64,000 bases of DNA from Candidatus Poribacteria bacterium. GTDB lineage: Bacteria > Poribacteria > WGA-4E > WGA-3G. The stretch covers positions 1 through 64,000 of the forward strand of contig JAJEIE010000016.1 of assembly GCA_022827625.1 (NCBI GenBank), written 5' to 3'. The notes under the pieces were generated by a model. The model did no database searches and was not told the origin of the DNA. It worked only from the letters and a program-made list of their open reading frames with translations. This document shows, in pieces, positions 50,842 to 59,800 of the stretch (the stretch's first letter is position 1; every line of letters begins with the position of its first letter). The position numbers and the translations under genes are program-made.

Positions 50842-51303
50842 ATGAAAAATAGTCAGGAAAATCTTGAAAATAACGCTGAACACCGTGTAGAGAAGCACAC
50901 CAATTTTCTGGGAGAAATTCCAGAGTCCTGGCAACGGTGTGCAAGGGCAGCCTTTGGATACATTTTTTGCCTCTATATGATCATCGCTGTCTCATCTGAA
51001 ATTGCTGTTGCTATCCTTCCAGAAACGACATGGTTAGAAAAGATCATAACCGTGATGAATAACATTGAGTCACACCTATATCATTTCGGTATCGGTTTGG
51101 GGATAGCGATAATTGCACCGTGTTTGGCATGGGAGCATCTTATGTATTTGCGAGAAAAACGAAAACGCGAGCAAGAACAACGGGCACGCGAGCAAGCGGA
51201 AGCGATAGTTGCTGAACTCCAGAAAGAGGTCGACCATCTACGGAGTGAGTTAGCCGCACTAAAAGCACGTTCGCATTCGCCCCAGGGAGAGAATAGAGAT
51301 TAA
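50842..51303 (+). CDS. membrane protein with C-terminal coiled coil, unknown function
   Basis: The 153-residue product has two hydrophobic segments (FGYIFCLYMIIAVSSEIAVAIL and YHFGIGLGIAIIAPCLAWEHLM) and then a charged coiled coil from about residue 102 (REKRKREQEQRAREQAEAIVAELQKEVDHLRSELAALKA). I know no family for it. It stands alone, downstream of the IS remnant, and converges with the enolase-type gene. Composition and start (ATG, weak ribosome site) are compatible with a real gene. Confidence 0.6.
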   Translation: MKNSQENLENNAEHRVEKHTNFLGEIPESWQRCARAAFGYIFCLYMIIAVSSEIAVAILPETTWLEKIITVMNNIESHLYHFGIGLGIAIIAPCLAWEHLMYLREKRKREQEQRAREQAEAIVAELQKEVDHLRSELAALKARSHSPQGENRD

Positions 51304-51417
51304 GCTCGCGATGCGCCGGAAATCATTCCTACCGATAAAAGGTATATCCCTTTCTCATACGCGAGCGTATAGAAGACTATTCAAGGCAACGATAAGACAA
51401 ATTGCAGATACATCGCG

Positions 51418-52563
51418 CTACCAATCCGCAACACTGCCATCGGTATCATAATAGAATTCGCCGCCGAGTTCTTCAGGGTAGGTATCAAGCGTCTGCTCCG
51501 CTTCTGTTTCATCAATCTCAAACCCAAGCCCCGGTTTTGTCGGCAATTCGATGTGGCCATCTATGACTTGCCACGCCTCAGTGAATAAACCGTCCCCTAA
51601 ACCGGCATCAATCTGTTCTTGAATCAGGAAATTCGGCACAACCGCATCAACATGAAGGGAGGCAGAAAAAGCGACCGGTCCAATAGCACAATGCGGCGCG
51701 ATGTGCATATAGTAAACCTCCGCCATGTTCGCAATCTTCTTCAGTTCAGTAATGCCACCGGCGTGAGAAGTATCCGGTTGGAGATAAGCCACCGCCTGTT
51801 TCTCAAATACCTCGCGGAATCCCCAACGCGTCAGCAACCGTTCACCCGTCGCAATCGGGAACGGCACATGGTCAGAAACGAGTTTGAGGGCATCCACATT
51901 CTCTTGCGGAATCGGTTCCTCAACGAACATCGGACGCATACCTTTAAGTTCATGACAAATTTCAATAGCGAGCGCAGGGGTCATCTTACCGTGAAAATCA
52001 AACGCAAGCTCGACATCGGGGCCCACCCACTCGCGCATGAGATACGCACGTTCCACAAATGCGTCAATAACCGCCGGCGGCTCGTGTCCACGCCACTTGC
52101 CACCGGGACCAGTTTTAAATGCCGTATAGCCACCTTTTCGTTGTAAAAACTCAAGACGTTCTTTCGCAGCAGCTTTGCCTTCGTCTGTTAAACTCCCAAT
52201 GCCCCAATGTGCATAAACGCGGATGCGGTCACGCACCGCACCGCCCAACAATTGATACGCAGGCACATCGTAGTATTTACCAGCAATGTCCCACAACGCC
52301 TGATCAACACCGGACAAAGCAGACATTAGGATGTTTCCGCCTCGGAAGAAAGCAGAACGATAGACGTGCTGCCAATGATGCTCAATCCGTAGCGGATCTT
52401 TACCGATAAAATAATCAGCAAGTTCCTCAACAGCCGCACATGTACTTTTAGGTTTACCTTCAAGTGTGGTTTCACCCCATCCGACGATGCCGGTATCCGT
52501 CGTGATTTTCACAAGTCGCATCCGGCGACGCGGGTAGAATTGTTCAATCTTAGCAATCTTCAT
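51418..52563 (-). CDS. galactonate dehydratase-like enolase superfamily enzyme (DgoD type)
   Basis: The 381-residue protein is a full-length mandelate racemase/muconate lactonising-type enolase. It has an N-terminal capping domain (MRLVKITTDTGIVGWGETTLEG) and the barrel metal ligands AFDFHGKM (Asp), MFVEEPIP (Glu) and ATGERLLTR (Glu). A general-base His lies in YYMHIAPHCAIGPVAFSAS. The pattern is closest to D-galactonate dehydratase, which makes 2-keto-3-deoxygalactonate, but sugar-acid specificity cannot be told from sequence alone. It is followed by no co-directional gene. Nearby sulfatase and glycerate kinase genes fit sugar-acid catabolism. Confidence 0.85.
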   Translation of the reverse strand: MKIAKIEQFYPRRRMRLVKITTDTGIVGWGETTLEGKPKSTCAAVEELADYFIGKDPLRIEHHWQHVYRSAFFRGGNILMSALSGVDQALWDIAGKYYDVPAYQLLGGAVRDRIRVYAHWGIGSLTDEGKAAAKERLEFLQRKGGYTAFKTGPGGKWRGHEPPAVIDAFVERAYLMREWVGPDVELAFDFHGKMTPALAIEICHELKGMRPMFVEEPIPQENVDALKLVSDHVPFPIATGERLLTRWGFREVFEKQAVAYLQPDTSHAGGITELKKIANMAEVYYMHIAPHCAIGPVAFSASLHVDAVVPNFLIQEQIDAGLGDGLFTEAWQVIDGHIELPTKPGLGFEIDETEAEQTLDTYPEELGGEFYYDTDGSVADW

Positions 52564-52690
52564 CTTTTTAACTATGTACTCCTGGGCACCGCTCCATTAC
52601 ATTTCGCGGTGGTTTCCTGTGAATTCCAACCAAATTTGGGTTAAAGTAGTTGTAATACCATGTCCGAACACGAATATATCTGTCTGCTGT

Positions 52691-52709
52691 AGCATAGACT
52701 GTTAGTCTG
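52691..52709 (+). repeat. dispersed hairpin repeat CATAGACT-GTT-AGTCTGTG
   Basis: Same frame as the 50324 and 56469 copies, with paired changes in the arms. It lies in the 239-bp gap between the divergent enolase and sulfatase genes, where no other feature is seen. Confidence 0.8.
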
Positions 52710-52802
52710 TGCTGTCCTGTGTTCTGTTGCATAAAATCTATAAGGCAACATGGATTTTTAGAAATCGTATAAGAATAACCTACCAGCAAGAAAGGAAAAA
52801 AT

Positions 52803-54140
52803 ATGTCCGCACAACCCAATATCCTCTTTATGATTGCCGATGACCACCGATGGGACGCTATCGGCGGCATGGGCGACCCAACCGTGAAAACACCGACACT
52901 CGATTCCCTCATGGCGCGCGGAACGACCTTCCGTCAAACACATATCATGGGATCCCTCGTCGGCGCCGTCTGCGTACCGAGCCGTGCCGCCGTTCTCACC
53001 AGCGCGAATCTGTTCCGTAGCGGTGGCAACCAAATTAACCGAGATTTAGCAGTCTGGCCAGAAGTGATGCGTCAGGCGGGGTATCATACATTCTTTTCTG
53101 GCAAGTGGCATAACGATCGACAAACGTTCACGAACAGTTTTGATGACGGTGCAAAAATATTCTTCGGCGGCATGAGCGATCAATATAAAGTACCCGTCTT
53201 CGATTTCGATCCCACAGGAAAATATCCCAACGATGCCAAATACATCGGGGAAAAGTTTTCTACAGAACTGTTTACAGATTCCGCCGTGCAATTTATAGAA
53301 AACTACGATCAAACGGATCCTTTCTTCCTTTACCTCTCCTTCACTTCACCGCACGATCCGAGGACAGCACCCGGAGAATACGCTACGATGTATTCACCAG
53401 AGGATATACCTGTCCCAGAAAACTTCGTTCCAGAACACCCGTTCGATAACGGAGAAATGCGTATCCGAGATGAAGTGTTAGCACCCTTCCCGCGCACCCC
53501 CGAAATCGTCCAACAACACATCGCCGACTATTACCGGATGATTACACACATGGACGCTGAAATGGGGCGCGTGCTAAGAACCCTCGAAGCCATTGGACAA
53601 CTCGACAACACCATTGTCATCTATACTGCCGATCACGGACTTGCTGTCGGGCAACACGGACTGTTAGGCAAACAGAATCTCTATAACCACAGCATCCGCG
53701 TTCCATCAATATTCGCTGGACCCGGAGTCTCCGAAGGCGTAACAGTGGATGCCTTAACCTATCTGTACGATGTTTTTCCGACGGTTTGCGACCTTACCAG
53801 TGTCGAGTGCCCAAATACGACCGAAGGCAAGAGTTTGGTCCCGCTGATGGAAGGTTGTGTCGAACGGGTACGGGCGACAGTCTTCGCGGCGTATAAAGAC
53901 ATCCACCGCACCATCAGTGACGGACGCTGGAAACTCATCCGTTACTATGTATCTGAGGAGACAGGTGCTGGCACGGATTGTATCCAACTGTTCGACCTGG
54001 AGCAAGATCCGTGGGAGACGACCAACCTCGCAGATTTGCCCGAACACGCCGACCGTATTCGCTCACTCGCTGCAGATATGAAAATGTGGCAAACCGAGAA
54101 GGACGATTTCATGAAGGATATACCGGTGTTGTTGGAATAG
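52803..54140 (+). CDS. sulfatase (formylglycine-dependent)
   Basis: The 445-residue protein has the DD metal motif (MIADDHRWDAIG) and the modification motif CVPSR with Cys at about residue 57, followed by a TSANLFRSGG helix. Other landmarks are SGKWHNDRQTF, LSFTSPHDPR and IVIYTADHGLAVGQHGLLGKQ. It is closest to the choline-sulfatase or iduronate-sulfatase-like group. No signal peptide is seen. Activity needs a formylglycine-generating enzyme encoded elsewhere. It differs clearly from the sulfatase at 35.6 kb and is not a recent duplicate. It may work on sulfated sugars or choline-O-sulfate. Confidence 0.92.
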   Translation: MSAQPNILFMIADDHRWDAIGGMGDPTVKTPTLDSLMARGTTFRQTHIMGSLVGAVCVPSRAAVLTSANLFRSGGNQINRDLAVWPEVMRQAGYHTFFSGKWHNDRQTFTNSFDDGAKIFFGGMSDQYKVPVFDFDPTGKYPNDAKYIGEKFSTELFTDSAVQFIENYDQTDPFFLYLSFTSPHDPRTAPGEYATMYSPEDIPVPENFVPEHPFDNGEMRIRDEVLAPFPRTPEIVQQHIADYYRMITHMDAEMGRVLRTLEAIGQLDNTIVIYTADHGLAVGQHGLLGKQNLYNHSIRVPSIFAGPGVSEGVTVDALTYLYDVFPTVCDLTSVECPNTTEGKSLVPLMEGCVERVRATVFAAYKDIHRTISDGRWKLIRYYVSEETGAGTDCIQLFDLEQDPWETTNLADLPEHADRIRSLAADMKMWQTEKDDFMKDIPVLLE

Positions 54141-54177
54141 TGGACCGCCCGCTTTTAAATTATAGGTAACCGAATTC

Positions 54178-54270
54178 GTAGGGGCGGGGTCTCCCCGCCC
54201 ATCACCATATACAACACACCAAACGATGATAAACAATTTCGTAGGGACGGTCTCCCTGCCCATCACCATA
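54178..54270 (+). repeat. two copies of a GTAGGGGCGGGG...CCCGCCCATCACCATA repeat
   Basis: Copies at 54178-54209 and 54241-54270 share GTAGGG-CGG-TCTCCC-GCCCATCACCATA. The first has a strong GGGGCGGGG / CCCCGCCC hairpin; the second has shortened arms. They lie between the sulfatase and glycerate kinase gene ends. Confidence 0.85.
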
Positions 54271-54297
54271 AATTTAGACTGAACACGCTAATAATTT

Positions 54298-55437
54298 CTA
54301 TCTACCACGCCCAATCACAATCAATCGTGCCGCCTGCTCCGCTGTGTCAGCGATTAACCGGGTCGCATCTGCAACAGCGACCTCAAGAGACATCGGCTCT
54401 TGGACGATACCCAACATCGCGTCAATACCGGCTTCGTAAACCGCTTCAGCACCTTCAGCAATGCCGCCAGCAATTGCAATGACAGGGATATTGTGTGCTT
54501 TCGCTACCTTTGCGACACCAACAGGCGTTTTGCCAAACGCCGTCTGAAAGTCCAATTGCCCCTCACCCGTAAAGACAAGGGAGGCACCTTTCACCCGTTC
54601 TTCGAGTCCAACGGCATCAATCATAATATCAACGCCAAGTTTCAATTCCGCGTTAAGAAACGCCATGAGACCCGCACCCAATCCACCGGCAGCACCCGCA
54701 CCGGGGATGTCATTGAAGGATCTCCCAAGCGTCTCAGTTAAAACCTCGTCAAAATGTCCGAGACATTCATCTAAGGTTTCAATCATTTCAGGGGTAGCAC
54801 CTTTCTGGGGTCCATAGACGTGTGAAGCACCCTCTGGACCCGTCAATGGATTGTTCACATCACAGGCAACGACCGTCTCGGTTTCAGCGATAGCCGAATG
54901 TAAACCCGTTATATCTATTGACCGCAAGTGTCCAAGGTTCCCACCACCGCGTAGAATCTGTTTCCCATCCGCGTCCAGTGACCGAACACCAAGTGCCTCC
55001 CCCATTCCGACCCCGCCATCGTTCGTCGCGCTGCCGCCAATACCGATAATCAAGCGTCTGCACCCTGCCTCCAAAGCAGCATGGATCAGCTGCCCAGTCC
55101 CATAAGTCGTGGTAAGAAGTGGGTTCCGTTGATCTGGCGCAACAAGTGTGAGACCCGAAGCAGATGCCATCTCAATAACAGCCGTCTCCCCGTCAGCAAG
55201 GATACCAAATTTCGCCTCAACCTCGTTTCCGAGTGGCGCAAGCACACGACGCGTTTGAATATGACCCCCCGTTGCATCAACGAGGGATTGCACAGTCCCC
55301 TCGCCGCCATCCGCCATCGGCACTTTTTCTATGACAGCCTCTGGAAACACGCGACGGATTCCTTGCTCAATCGCACGCGCAGCTTCAAGCGCACTGACAC
55401 TCCCTTTAAATGAATCAGGTGCAACTACAATTTTCAT
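54298..55437 (-). CDS. glxK: glycerate kinase (GlxK/GarK family)
   Basis: ATG at 55437 gives the classic start MKIVVAPDSFKGSVSALEAARAIEQGI; 379 residues, the normal length. Other landmarks are MADGGEGTVQSLVDATGG, LIIGIGGSATNDGGVGMGEALG, DVNNPLTGPEGASHVYGPQKGA, and GAGAAGGLGAGLMAFLNAELKLG. The enzyme phosphorylates D-glycerate to 2-phosphoglycerate with ATP. The residue set fits the two-domain GK-I type family. It stands alone on this strand, converging with the sulfatase. A promoter is not obvious; TTGACA occurs near 55493 on the other strand. Confidence 0.93.
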   Translation of the reverse strand: MKIVVAPDSFKGSVSALEAARAIEQGIRRVFPEAVIEKVPMADGGEGTVQSLVDATGGHIQTRRVLAPLGNEVEAKFGILADGETAVIEMASASGLTLVAPDQRNPLLTTTYGTGQLIHAALEAGCRRLIIGIGGSATNDGGVGMGEALGVRSLDADGKQILRGGGNLGHLRSIDITGLHSAIAETETVVACDVNNPLTGPEGASHVYGPQKGATPEMIETLDECLGHFDEVLTETLGRSFNDIPGAGAAGGLGAGLMAFLNAELKLGVDIMIDAVGLEERVKGASLVFTGEGQLDFQTAFGKTPVGVAKVAKAHNIPVIAIAGGIAEGAEAVYEAGIDAMLGIVQEPMSLEVAVADATRLIADTAEQAARLIVIGRGR

Positions 55438-55647
55438 GACGAACAATTTATCACAAGCCTCACAACTTGTCAAGTTCCTACTGAAAAATTGCTTGACACC
55501 CAAGGCAAATTCATGTCAAAATTTAAAGCACTATGGAGATCTGCAAAGACGAAGTAAACTTCTATCTTGGGATCGCATTACAAATTATACCATTGCTAAC
55601 GGAATTTGCGCTTCAGCGATGGATTAAAACAGAAAAATAGGTGACAC

Positions 55648-56415
55648 ATGGACTGGCAACTGGAAACAACCGTCTCTGACGAACAGGTTACATTTTACAA
55701 AGACAACGGTTATCTCACTTATGGACGCATCTTCACAAAAGCAGAACTCGATACACTCCGAGATTATGTGGACGAGATGATCGAGAATTTGCCAGAAGGG
55801 AGACGTCCAGAACAGATGGACGTGCCGCATTTTGAGCATCCATTTCTGTTTAAATACCTGACGCACCCACGCGTGCTAAAGGTCATCGAACGGTTTATCG
55901 GACCAGATATCGTCCTCTGGTCAAGCCACTTTATCAGCAAACGGGAACACGACGGTATGGCAGTGCCGTGGCATCAAGACGGCGTTTATTGGGGTAAGTC
56001 TCTTGAGCCGATGCACGTTATCACAATGTGGTTAGCCGTTGATGAATCGACAGTCGAAAACGGATGCATGCGCGTCATACCCGGCAGCCATAGACTGCGG
56101 GATCGCCGCTATGAAGACGTGGATCGCACAAATAATCTCTTCGGTAGCGAAGTCGTGGAAGCCGACTTAGACACGTCGAAAGTGGTTAATCTGGAGTTGG
56201 AAGTCGGCGAGTGCCATTTTCACGACGCATGGACAATCCACAATTCCAGTTCCAACGCCTCACAGAAACGTCGGTGCGGTTACACCATGCGCTACATGCC
56301 AGCAGATGTCCGTTATCCCGGTGCAGAGTGGCGGCGTAAACACTATATCTACCTGCTGCAAGGCGAAGATAAGACAGACGGGTTTAACGCTTATACCCCC
56401 ATCCCAGAATTTTAA
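55648..56415 (+). CDS. phytanoyl-CoA dioxygenase (PhyH) family oxygenase
   Basis: The 255-residue protein has HxD at H109/D111 (VPWHQDGVYW), the strand ITMWLAVDESTVENGCMRVIPGSHR, the distal His at about 198 (WTIHNSSSNAS) and the 2-oxoglutarate Arg in RRCGYTMRY. AGGTGAC lies 6 nt upstream of the ATG. Its WHQD and SxxNxSxxRRCGxTMR motifs resemble the 8.7-kb paralog more than the other two. The amidohydrolase gene follows 145 bp downstream on the same strand. The substrate is unknown. Confidence 0.92.
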   Translation: MDWQLETTVSDEQVTFYKDNGYLTYGRIFTKAELDTLRDYVDEMIENLPEGRRPEQMDVPHFEHPFLFKYLTHPRVLKVIERFIGPDIVLWSSHFISKREHDGMAVPWHQDGVYWGKSLEPMHVITMWLAVDESTVENGCMRVIPGSHRLRDRRYEDVDRTNNLFGSEVVEADLDTSKVVNLELEVGECHFHDAWTIHNSSSNASQKRRCGYTMRYMPADVRYPGAEWRRKHYIYLLQGEDKTDGFNAYTPIPEF

Positions 56416-56468
56416 AGGTTCAAGAACAAAATTCATAACAATGTTGGACAAAATCTGTCCCCTTGCAC

Positions 56469-56487
56469 CACAAACTGTTAGTTTGTG
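56469..56487 (+). repeat. dispersed hairpin repeat CACAAACT-GTT-AGTTTGTG
   Basis: Same 19 bases as at 50324-50342, between the PhyH and amidohydrolase genes. Confidence 0.9.
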
Positions 56488-56560
56488 TCATTTTGGATAT
56501 GACTGCCCAAAAGACCCCAAGCCTTGAAACAGAGTCTCAAGAAAACGGAAAGGAAAATCC

Positions 56561-57421
56561 ATGCGTCCCTATTTTGATGTACATTGCCATATCGGTATGA
56601 CAGTATCACGTGCCCCAATCGTTGGACAAAGCACTGGAAAATGTTTAGCGCGGATGGCATCCGCAGGCGTTATCGGCGCAATTCCGTGTCCAACAGCCGG
56701 TAGCCCACAAGCACGTGGTGTATTGGACACACGCACACAACACGAAACAATCGCCAACGCATGTAAATTATACCCGGAACGTTTTCCGATCGGACTCGGA
56801 ATCGCTGAAGTTCGACACGAACAAGCCGGTGCCGACGAATTGGAACGCGCGATGCGGGAAGATGGTTTAGTCGGATTCATGTGTCATCCAGGGTTGTCTG
56901 GACACTCACTCGGTGGTGAACTCCACGGATTTCTTGAAATCGTGGCGATGTACAACGGACTTTGTCTGCTCCATCAGGCGGGTTCCACGCGGAACATTGC
57001 CACTTACGCAAAGCGATTTCCATCAATAACGTTTATTATTGGGCACGTTTCGATGAACAAAGCCGGCCACCTCGATGCAATTGAGCAGTGCGGAAAATCT
57101 GAGAACATCTGGTTCGACGTGGCACAGAAACCGGAAGGGGCAGACACAAGTTGGGATCTGGTACATCTCATCAACAACCTCGGCAACGATAGAATCATGT
57201 TCGGCAGCGATCTACCCTATTACGATTTCCGGTGGGTACAAGCGCAGATTGAGTCGGCAGACCTTGATGATGAAACAAAAGAACGGATTGCCTATCAGAA
57301 CGCAGTCCGGTTAGTTCAACAATTTCGTGAAGACTGGACACCGACACTAACGCCCATAAAACCACCACAGGCTTATTCAGAAGTTGAGATGTGGGATGCG
57401 AACGGAGCGAGGTTACGCTAA
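56561..57421 (+). CDS. amidohydrolase 2-family metal-dependent hydrolase
   Basis: The 286-residue TIM-barrel protein starts with FDVHCHIG, the HxH metal site, followed by ERFPIGLGIAEV, LVGFMCHPGL, LCLLHQAGS, FIIGHVSMN, WFDVAQKPEG and the closing RIMFGSDLPYYD with the metal-binding Asp. This family includes decarboxylases and lactonases of aromatic or sugar-derived acids. The last residues (YSEVEMWDANGARLR) are unusual and extend past the barrel. GGAAAGGA upstream supports the start. It probably works with the PhyH enzyme ahead of it. Confidence 0.87.
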   Translation: MRPYFDVHCHIGMTVSRAPIVGQSTGKCLARMASAGVIGAIPCPTAGSPQARGVLDTRTQHETIANACKLYPERFPIGLGIAEVRHEQAGADELERAMREDGLVGFMCHPGLSGHSLGGELHGFLEIVAMYNGLCLLHQAGSTRNIATYAKRFPSITFIIGHVSMNKAGHLDAIEQCGKSENIWFDVAQKPEGADTSWDLVHLINNLGNDRIMFGSDLPYYDFRWVQAQIESADLDDETKERIAYQNAVRLVQQFREDWTPTLTPIKPPQAYSEVEMWDANGARLR

Positions 57422-57540
57422 TTGGTAGGAACAATATTTAACTGAAGGGTCCATTACGCATGGAAACCTTGTACCCTAAACTGTTAGTTCGCGGAGGCTA
57501 CAGACTACGAATCACTCTCATCTAACTAAAAAACCGACAA

Positions 57541-58401
57541 CTACTTGATAACCTCAACGGCGCGAATCCGACGGCGTAGCACGAAAAGATAAAAAACTAT
57601 CAGGACGCTTTGGACGAGGAATGCCCATACCCAATGCACACTATAATCCGGCGAACCCCCAAACAGGGTCGTGCCGAGAATGTCGTAGTTCGCCCAAATC
57701 GATACCAAAGCCACTTTGCTGGTGCGCGCCATCTCTTTAAGGATCTCATAAAGAACAATCGAGCCAAACCACACGGCAGAGAAACCGATGATGGCATAGC
57801 GCGGATTCGTGGTCAGCGATGAGAACACCAGTATCAATAGACTCGTAGACAGGATAATAATTACGGAATAGGCGATGATTGAAAAAGGGACCCAGTAGTA
57901 CTCTTTCAGAAAAGCCGTGCCTGCTAATAGCGACTGTTCAAGAAATAACAATAACCCAGGAACCAACGTCAGACAAGCCAATAAGATACCAATAGCAGCA
58001 AACTTACCCATTAAGTAATCTATCCACGAAATCGGTTTAGACAAATACAGTGAGAGGGCGTTGTTCTTCAGATCGGTAGCGATTAATCCTGAACCCCCGA
58101 AAACAGCAACCAAGGCGACGATAAAGGTCGACGGAAACGGGTAGATTCGGAACAGAAACTTCTGAAAAAATTCGCTATCAATCTTAATAAACGCTAACTC
58201 TACGCCCGGCATCTGACTGATATAGATAAGTATGGCGTGGGCAAAGATGTACATTAAGGGCGGGATAGCAACAATTAACCGGACAATTTTCCGTTGTGCA
58301 AGCAGTTTCAGTTCTGCCTTTGCAATAATCCACCACCGTGTATGACTATGGGTCTTCAGCGTGCCTTCCCAATGTCGGTAGTTCTGTGTGTGAATAGGCA
58401 T
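57541..58401 (-). CDS. ABC-2 type transport permease
   Basis: The 286-residue protein has six hydrophobic segments. After a cytoplasmic start (WWIIAKAELKLLAQRKIV) comes VALVAVFGGSGLIATDLKNNALSLYLSKPISWIDYLMGKFAAI, the ABC-2/NatB-like pattern in which the first loop ends in a transferred-domain glycine set. It would pair with an ATP-binding subunit for drug, lipid or sugar export, but no ATPase gene is next to it here. The gene lies 90 bp downstream of the lipoprotein gene on the same strand, so an operon is possible. Confidence 0.85.
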   Translation of the reverse strand: MPIHTQNYRHWEGTLKTHSHTRWWIIAKAELKLLAQRKIVRLIVAIPPLMYIFAHAILIYISQMPGVELAFIKIDSEFFQKFLFRIYPFPSTFIVALVAVFGGSGLIATDLKNNALSLYLSKPISWIDYLMGKFAAIGILLACLTLVPGLLLFLEQSLLAGTAFLKEYYWVPFSIIAYSVIIILSTSLLILVFSSLTTNPRYAIIGFSAVWFGSIVLYEILKEMARTSKVALVSIWANYDILGTTLFGGSPDYSVHWVWAFLVQSVLIVFYLFVLRRRIRAVEVIK

Positions 58402-58453
58402 ATTTTTCAGTTGTTATCAATTATCGGTCAAGAGAAATGTAACAGCCGCAAAA

Positions 58454-58490
58454 TGTGGCTGATTGCTGACGGCTGACGGCTGACAGCCTG
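58454..58490 (+). repeat. dispersed repeat, GCTGACGGCTGACGGCTGACAGCC family
   Basis: Three GGCTGAC-type units in a row, in the gap between the permease and lipoprotein genes. Confidence 0.75.
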
Positions 58491-58491
58491 T

Positions 58492-59031
58492 TCAATACTT
58501 ATAAATAGCCGTTCTCTCTAAGGTATCCGTGAAGGGCCCCTGTTTCTCAGTCTGGATTTCAACCTCTATGACACCTAAATGGGTATCGCGTTCCGGATCC
58601 TCCTCAATGAAGACGCGTGGAATCTCCGCCGTTAAGAGCCGATCCAGTCTATGGAGTTCCTGTGACCAGCGAAGATCAATCAGCCGACCATCGTAGACCT
58701 TTCGATGCTTTTCGCCATTACGGATGGAGTAGACTTTTGCATTCGTGGTAAAATCGGCTTCAGAGATCGTACTCGTCCCAACACTCGGGCTGAGAATGCT
58801 CTGGTTCCATATCAGTGGCGTGCCATTTCTATCCACCAAATAAATTCTCAAATCAATCCTGTCAACGCGTGGATCCGATTGAAGCTCAATCCCTTCAAAA
58901 TTCTGGATCACACCACTCCCACATGAAAATGTAAAAAGCACACAGATCCCAACGAGCACAATGCCCCGCAATTTCAAGGTAAAGCGAAATTGATCTGGGA
59001 ATAGATCAATTTGTCTTAGCTTTACATTCAC
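58492..59031 (-). CDS. putative lipoprotein of unknown function
   Basis: The start is GTG at 59031, decided by AGAGGAG 7 nt upstream; the 179-residue product therefore has a long basic N-terminal stretch before the membrane segment GIVLVGICVLFTFSC (lipobox Cys at about 37). The mature part has RVDRIDLRIYLVDRNGTPLIWNQSI and repeated beta strands, plus an RVFIEED acidic turn, and no domain I recognise. It is upstream of the ABC-2 permease gene on the same strand and may be an accessory of the transporter. Confidence 0.65.
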   Translation of the reverse strand: MNVKLRQIDLFPDQFRFTLKLRGIVLVGICVLFTFSCGSGVIQNFEGIELQSDPRVDRIDLRIYLVDRNGTPLIWNQSILSPSVGTSTISEADFTTNAKVYSIRNGEKHRKVYDGRLIDLRWSQELHRLDRLLTAEIPRVFIEEDPERDTHLGVIEVEIQTEKQGPFTDTLERTAIYKY

Positions 59032-59141
59032 ACCTATTCTCCTCTTTTATGCCTTTTTAAGGGCAGCTTGCAGGCTTCCCATAGCAGTCTGTTTTATCTA
59101 TTATATCCTTTCTGAGTGTCAGAAGTCAATCAAAATCTACC

Positions 59142-59169
59142 TTGAATCTTTTTCCAAAAGTGATATAAT
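59142..59169 (+). promoter_or_regulatory. promoter of the yjjX-like gene
   Basis: TTGAAT (59142-59147), 16-nt spacer, TATAAT (59164-59169). The expected transcription start (about 59176) coincides with the ATG at 59177, suggesting a leaderless transcript. Confidence 0.6.
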
Positions 59170-59176
59170 GGTTGTC

Positions 59177-59728
59177 ATGAAATCTACCAAAGTTTTAATC
59201 GGTTCAGAAAATAGGGTAAAAATTGAGAGCACACGGCAAAGTTTTTCAAAATTTTTCAAACCGTTAGAGATTCACGGATTACCTGCTGATTCAGGTGTCT
59301 CCGCTTCACCCTTTAACGAAGATACATTCACAGGTGCCAAGAACCGAGCCGAACATGTGAAACGTATCAACGATGAACAGGCACTCAAGGCTAATTTCTT
59401 CGTCGGTATTGAGGGAGGACACCTTCAACTGCACAATAGATGGTTTCAATTCACTGTCATCTATATATTGGATCAACAGCATCGAGAAAGTTTCAGCACG
59501 ACCGGCATGTATGAATTACCCAACTGGATAGTCGAGAAACTTCTGGCAGGGACTGAATTGGCATACATCATTGACGAACTCGCTCAAGAGTCCAACACAA
59601 AGGAAAAACAGAGTGCCAGCGGATTCTTGACAAATGGAGCAGTAAACAGATTACAAAATTATACGCAAGCCATAACATTTGCCTTAATCCCGTTCCTTCA
59701 AGAAGACCTCTATTTTCAACGAAAGTAA
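59177..59728 (+). CDS. yjjX: non-canonical purine NTP phosphatase, YjjX (inosine/xanthosine triphosphatase) family
   Basis: The first ATG in the track (59168) overlaps the -10 box, so ATG 59177 (MKSTKVLIGSENRVKIESTRQSF) is the likely start; 183 residues. The family pattern is clear: VLIGSENRVKIES, ADSGVSASPFNEDTFTGAKNRAEHV, FFVGIEGG and SGFLTNGAVNRLQNYTQAITFALIPFL. Such enzymes hydrolyse ITP/XTP to the monophosphate, guarding nucleotide pools. The gene stands alone, with the alcohol dehydrogenase gene 72 bp downstream, separated by a hairpin repeat. Confidence 0.9.
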   Translation: MKSTKVLIGSENRVKIESTRQSFSKFFKPLEIHGLPADSGVSASPFNEDTFTGAKNRAEHVKRINDEQALKANFFVGIEGGHLQLHNRWFQFTVIYILDQQHRESFSTTGMYELPNWIVEKLLAGTELAYIIDELAQESNTKEKQSASGFLTNGAVNRLQNYTQAITFALIPFLQEDLYFQRK

Positions 59729-59745
59729 GATTTCGCACTTCGCTG

Positions 59746-59771
59746 CTGACGAGGTTTCCTAACCTCGTCAG
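59746..59771 (+). repeat. dispersed hairpin repeat, GGTTTCCTAACC core
   Basis: Arms CTGACGAGGTT / AACCTCGTCAG with loop TCCT: the core is the same as at 26975, but the rest of the stem is different and still fully paired (11 bp). Confidence 0.9.
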
Positions 59772-59800
59772 TGTATAGACTATAACTTCGGAGGAGACTC

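Noticed and set aside
55490-55530. Promoter TTGACA-N17-TCAAAA before the PhyH gene at 55648
   Set aside because: The -10 box is poor and the distance to the gene is long.
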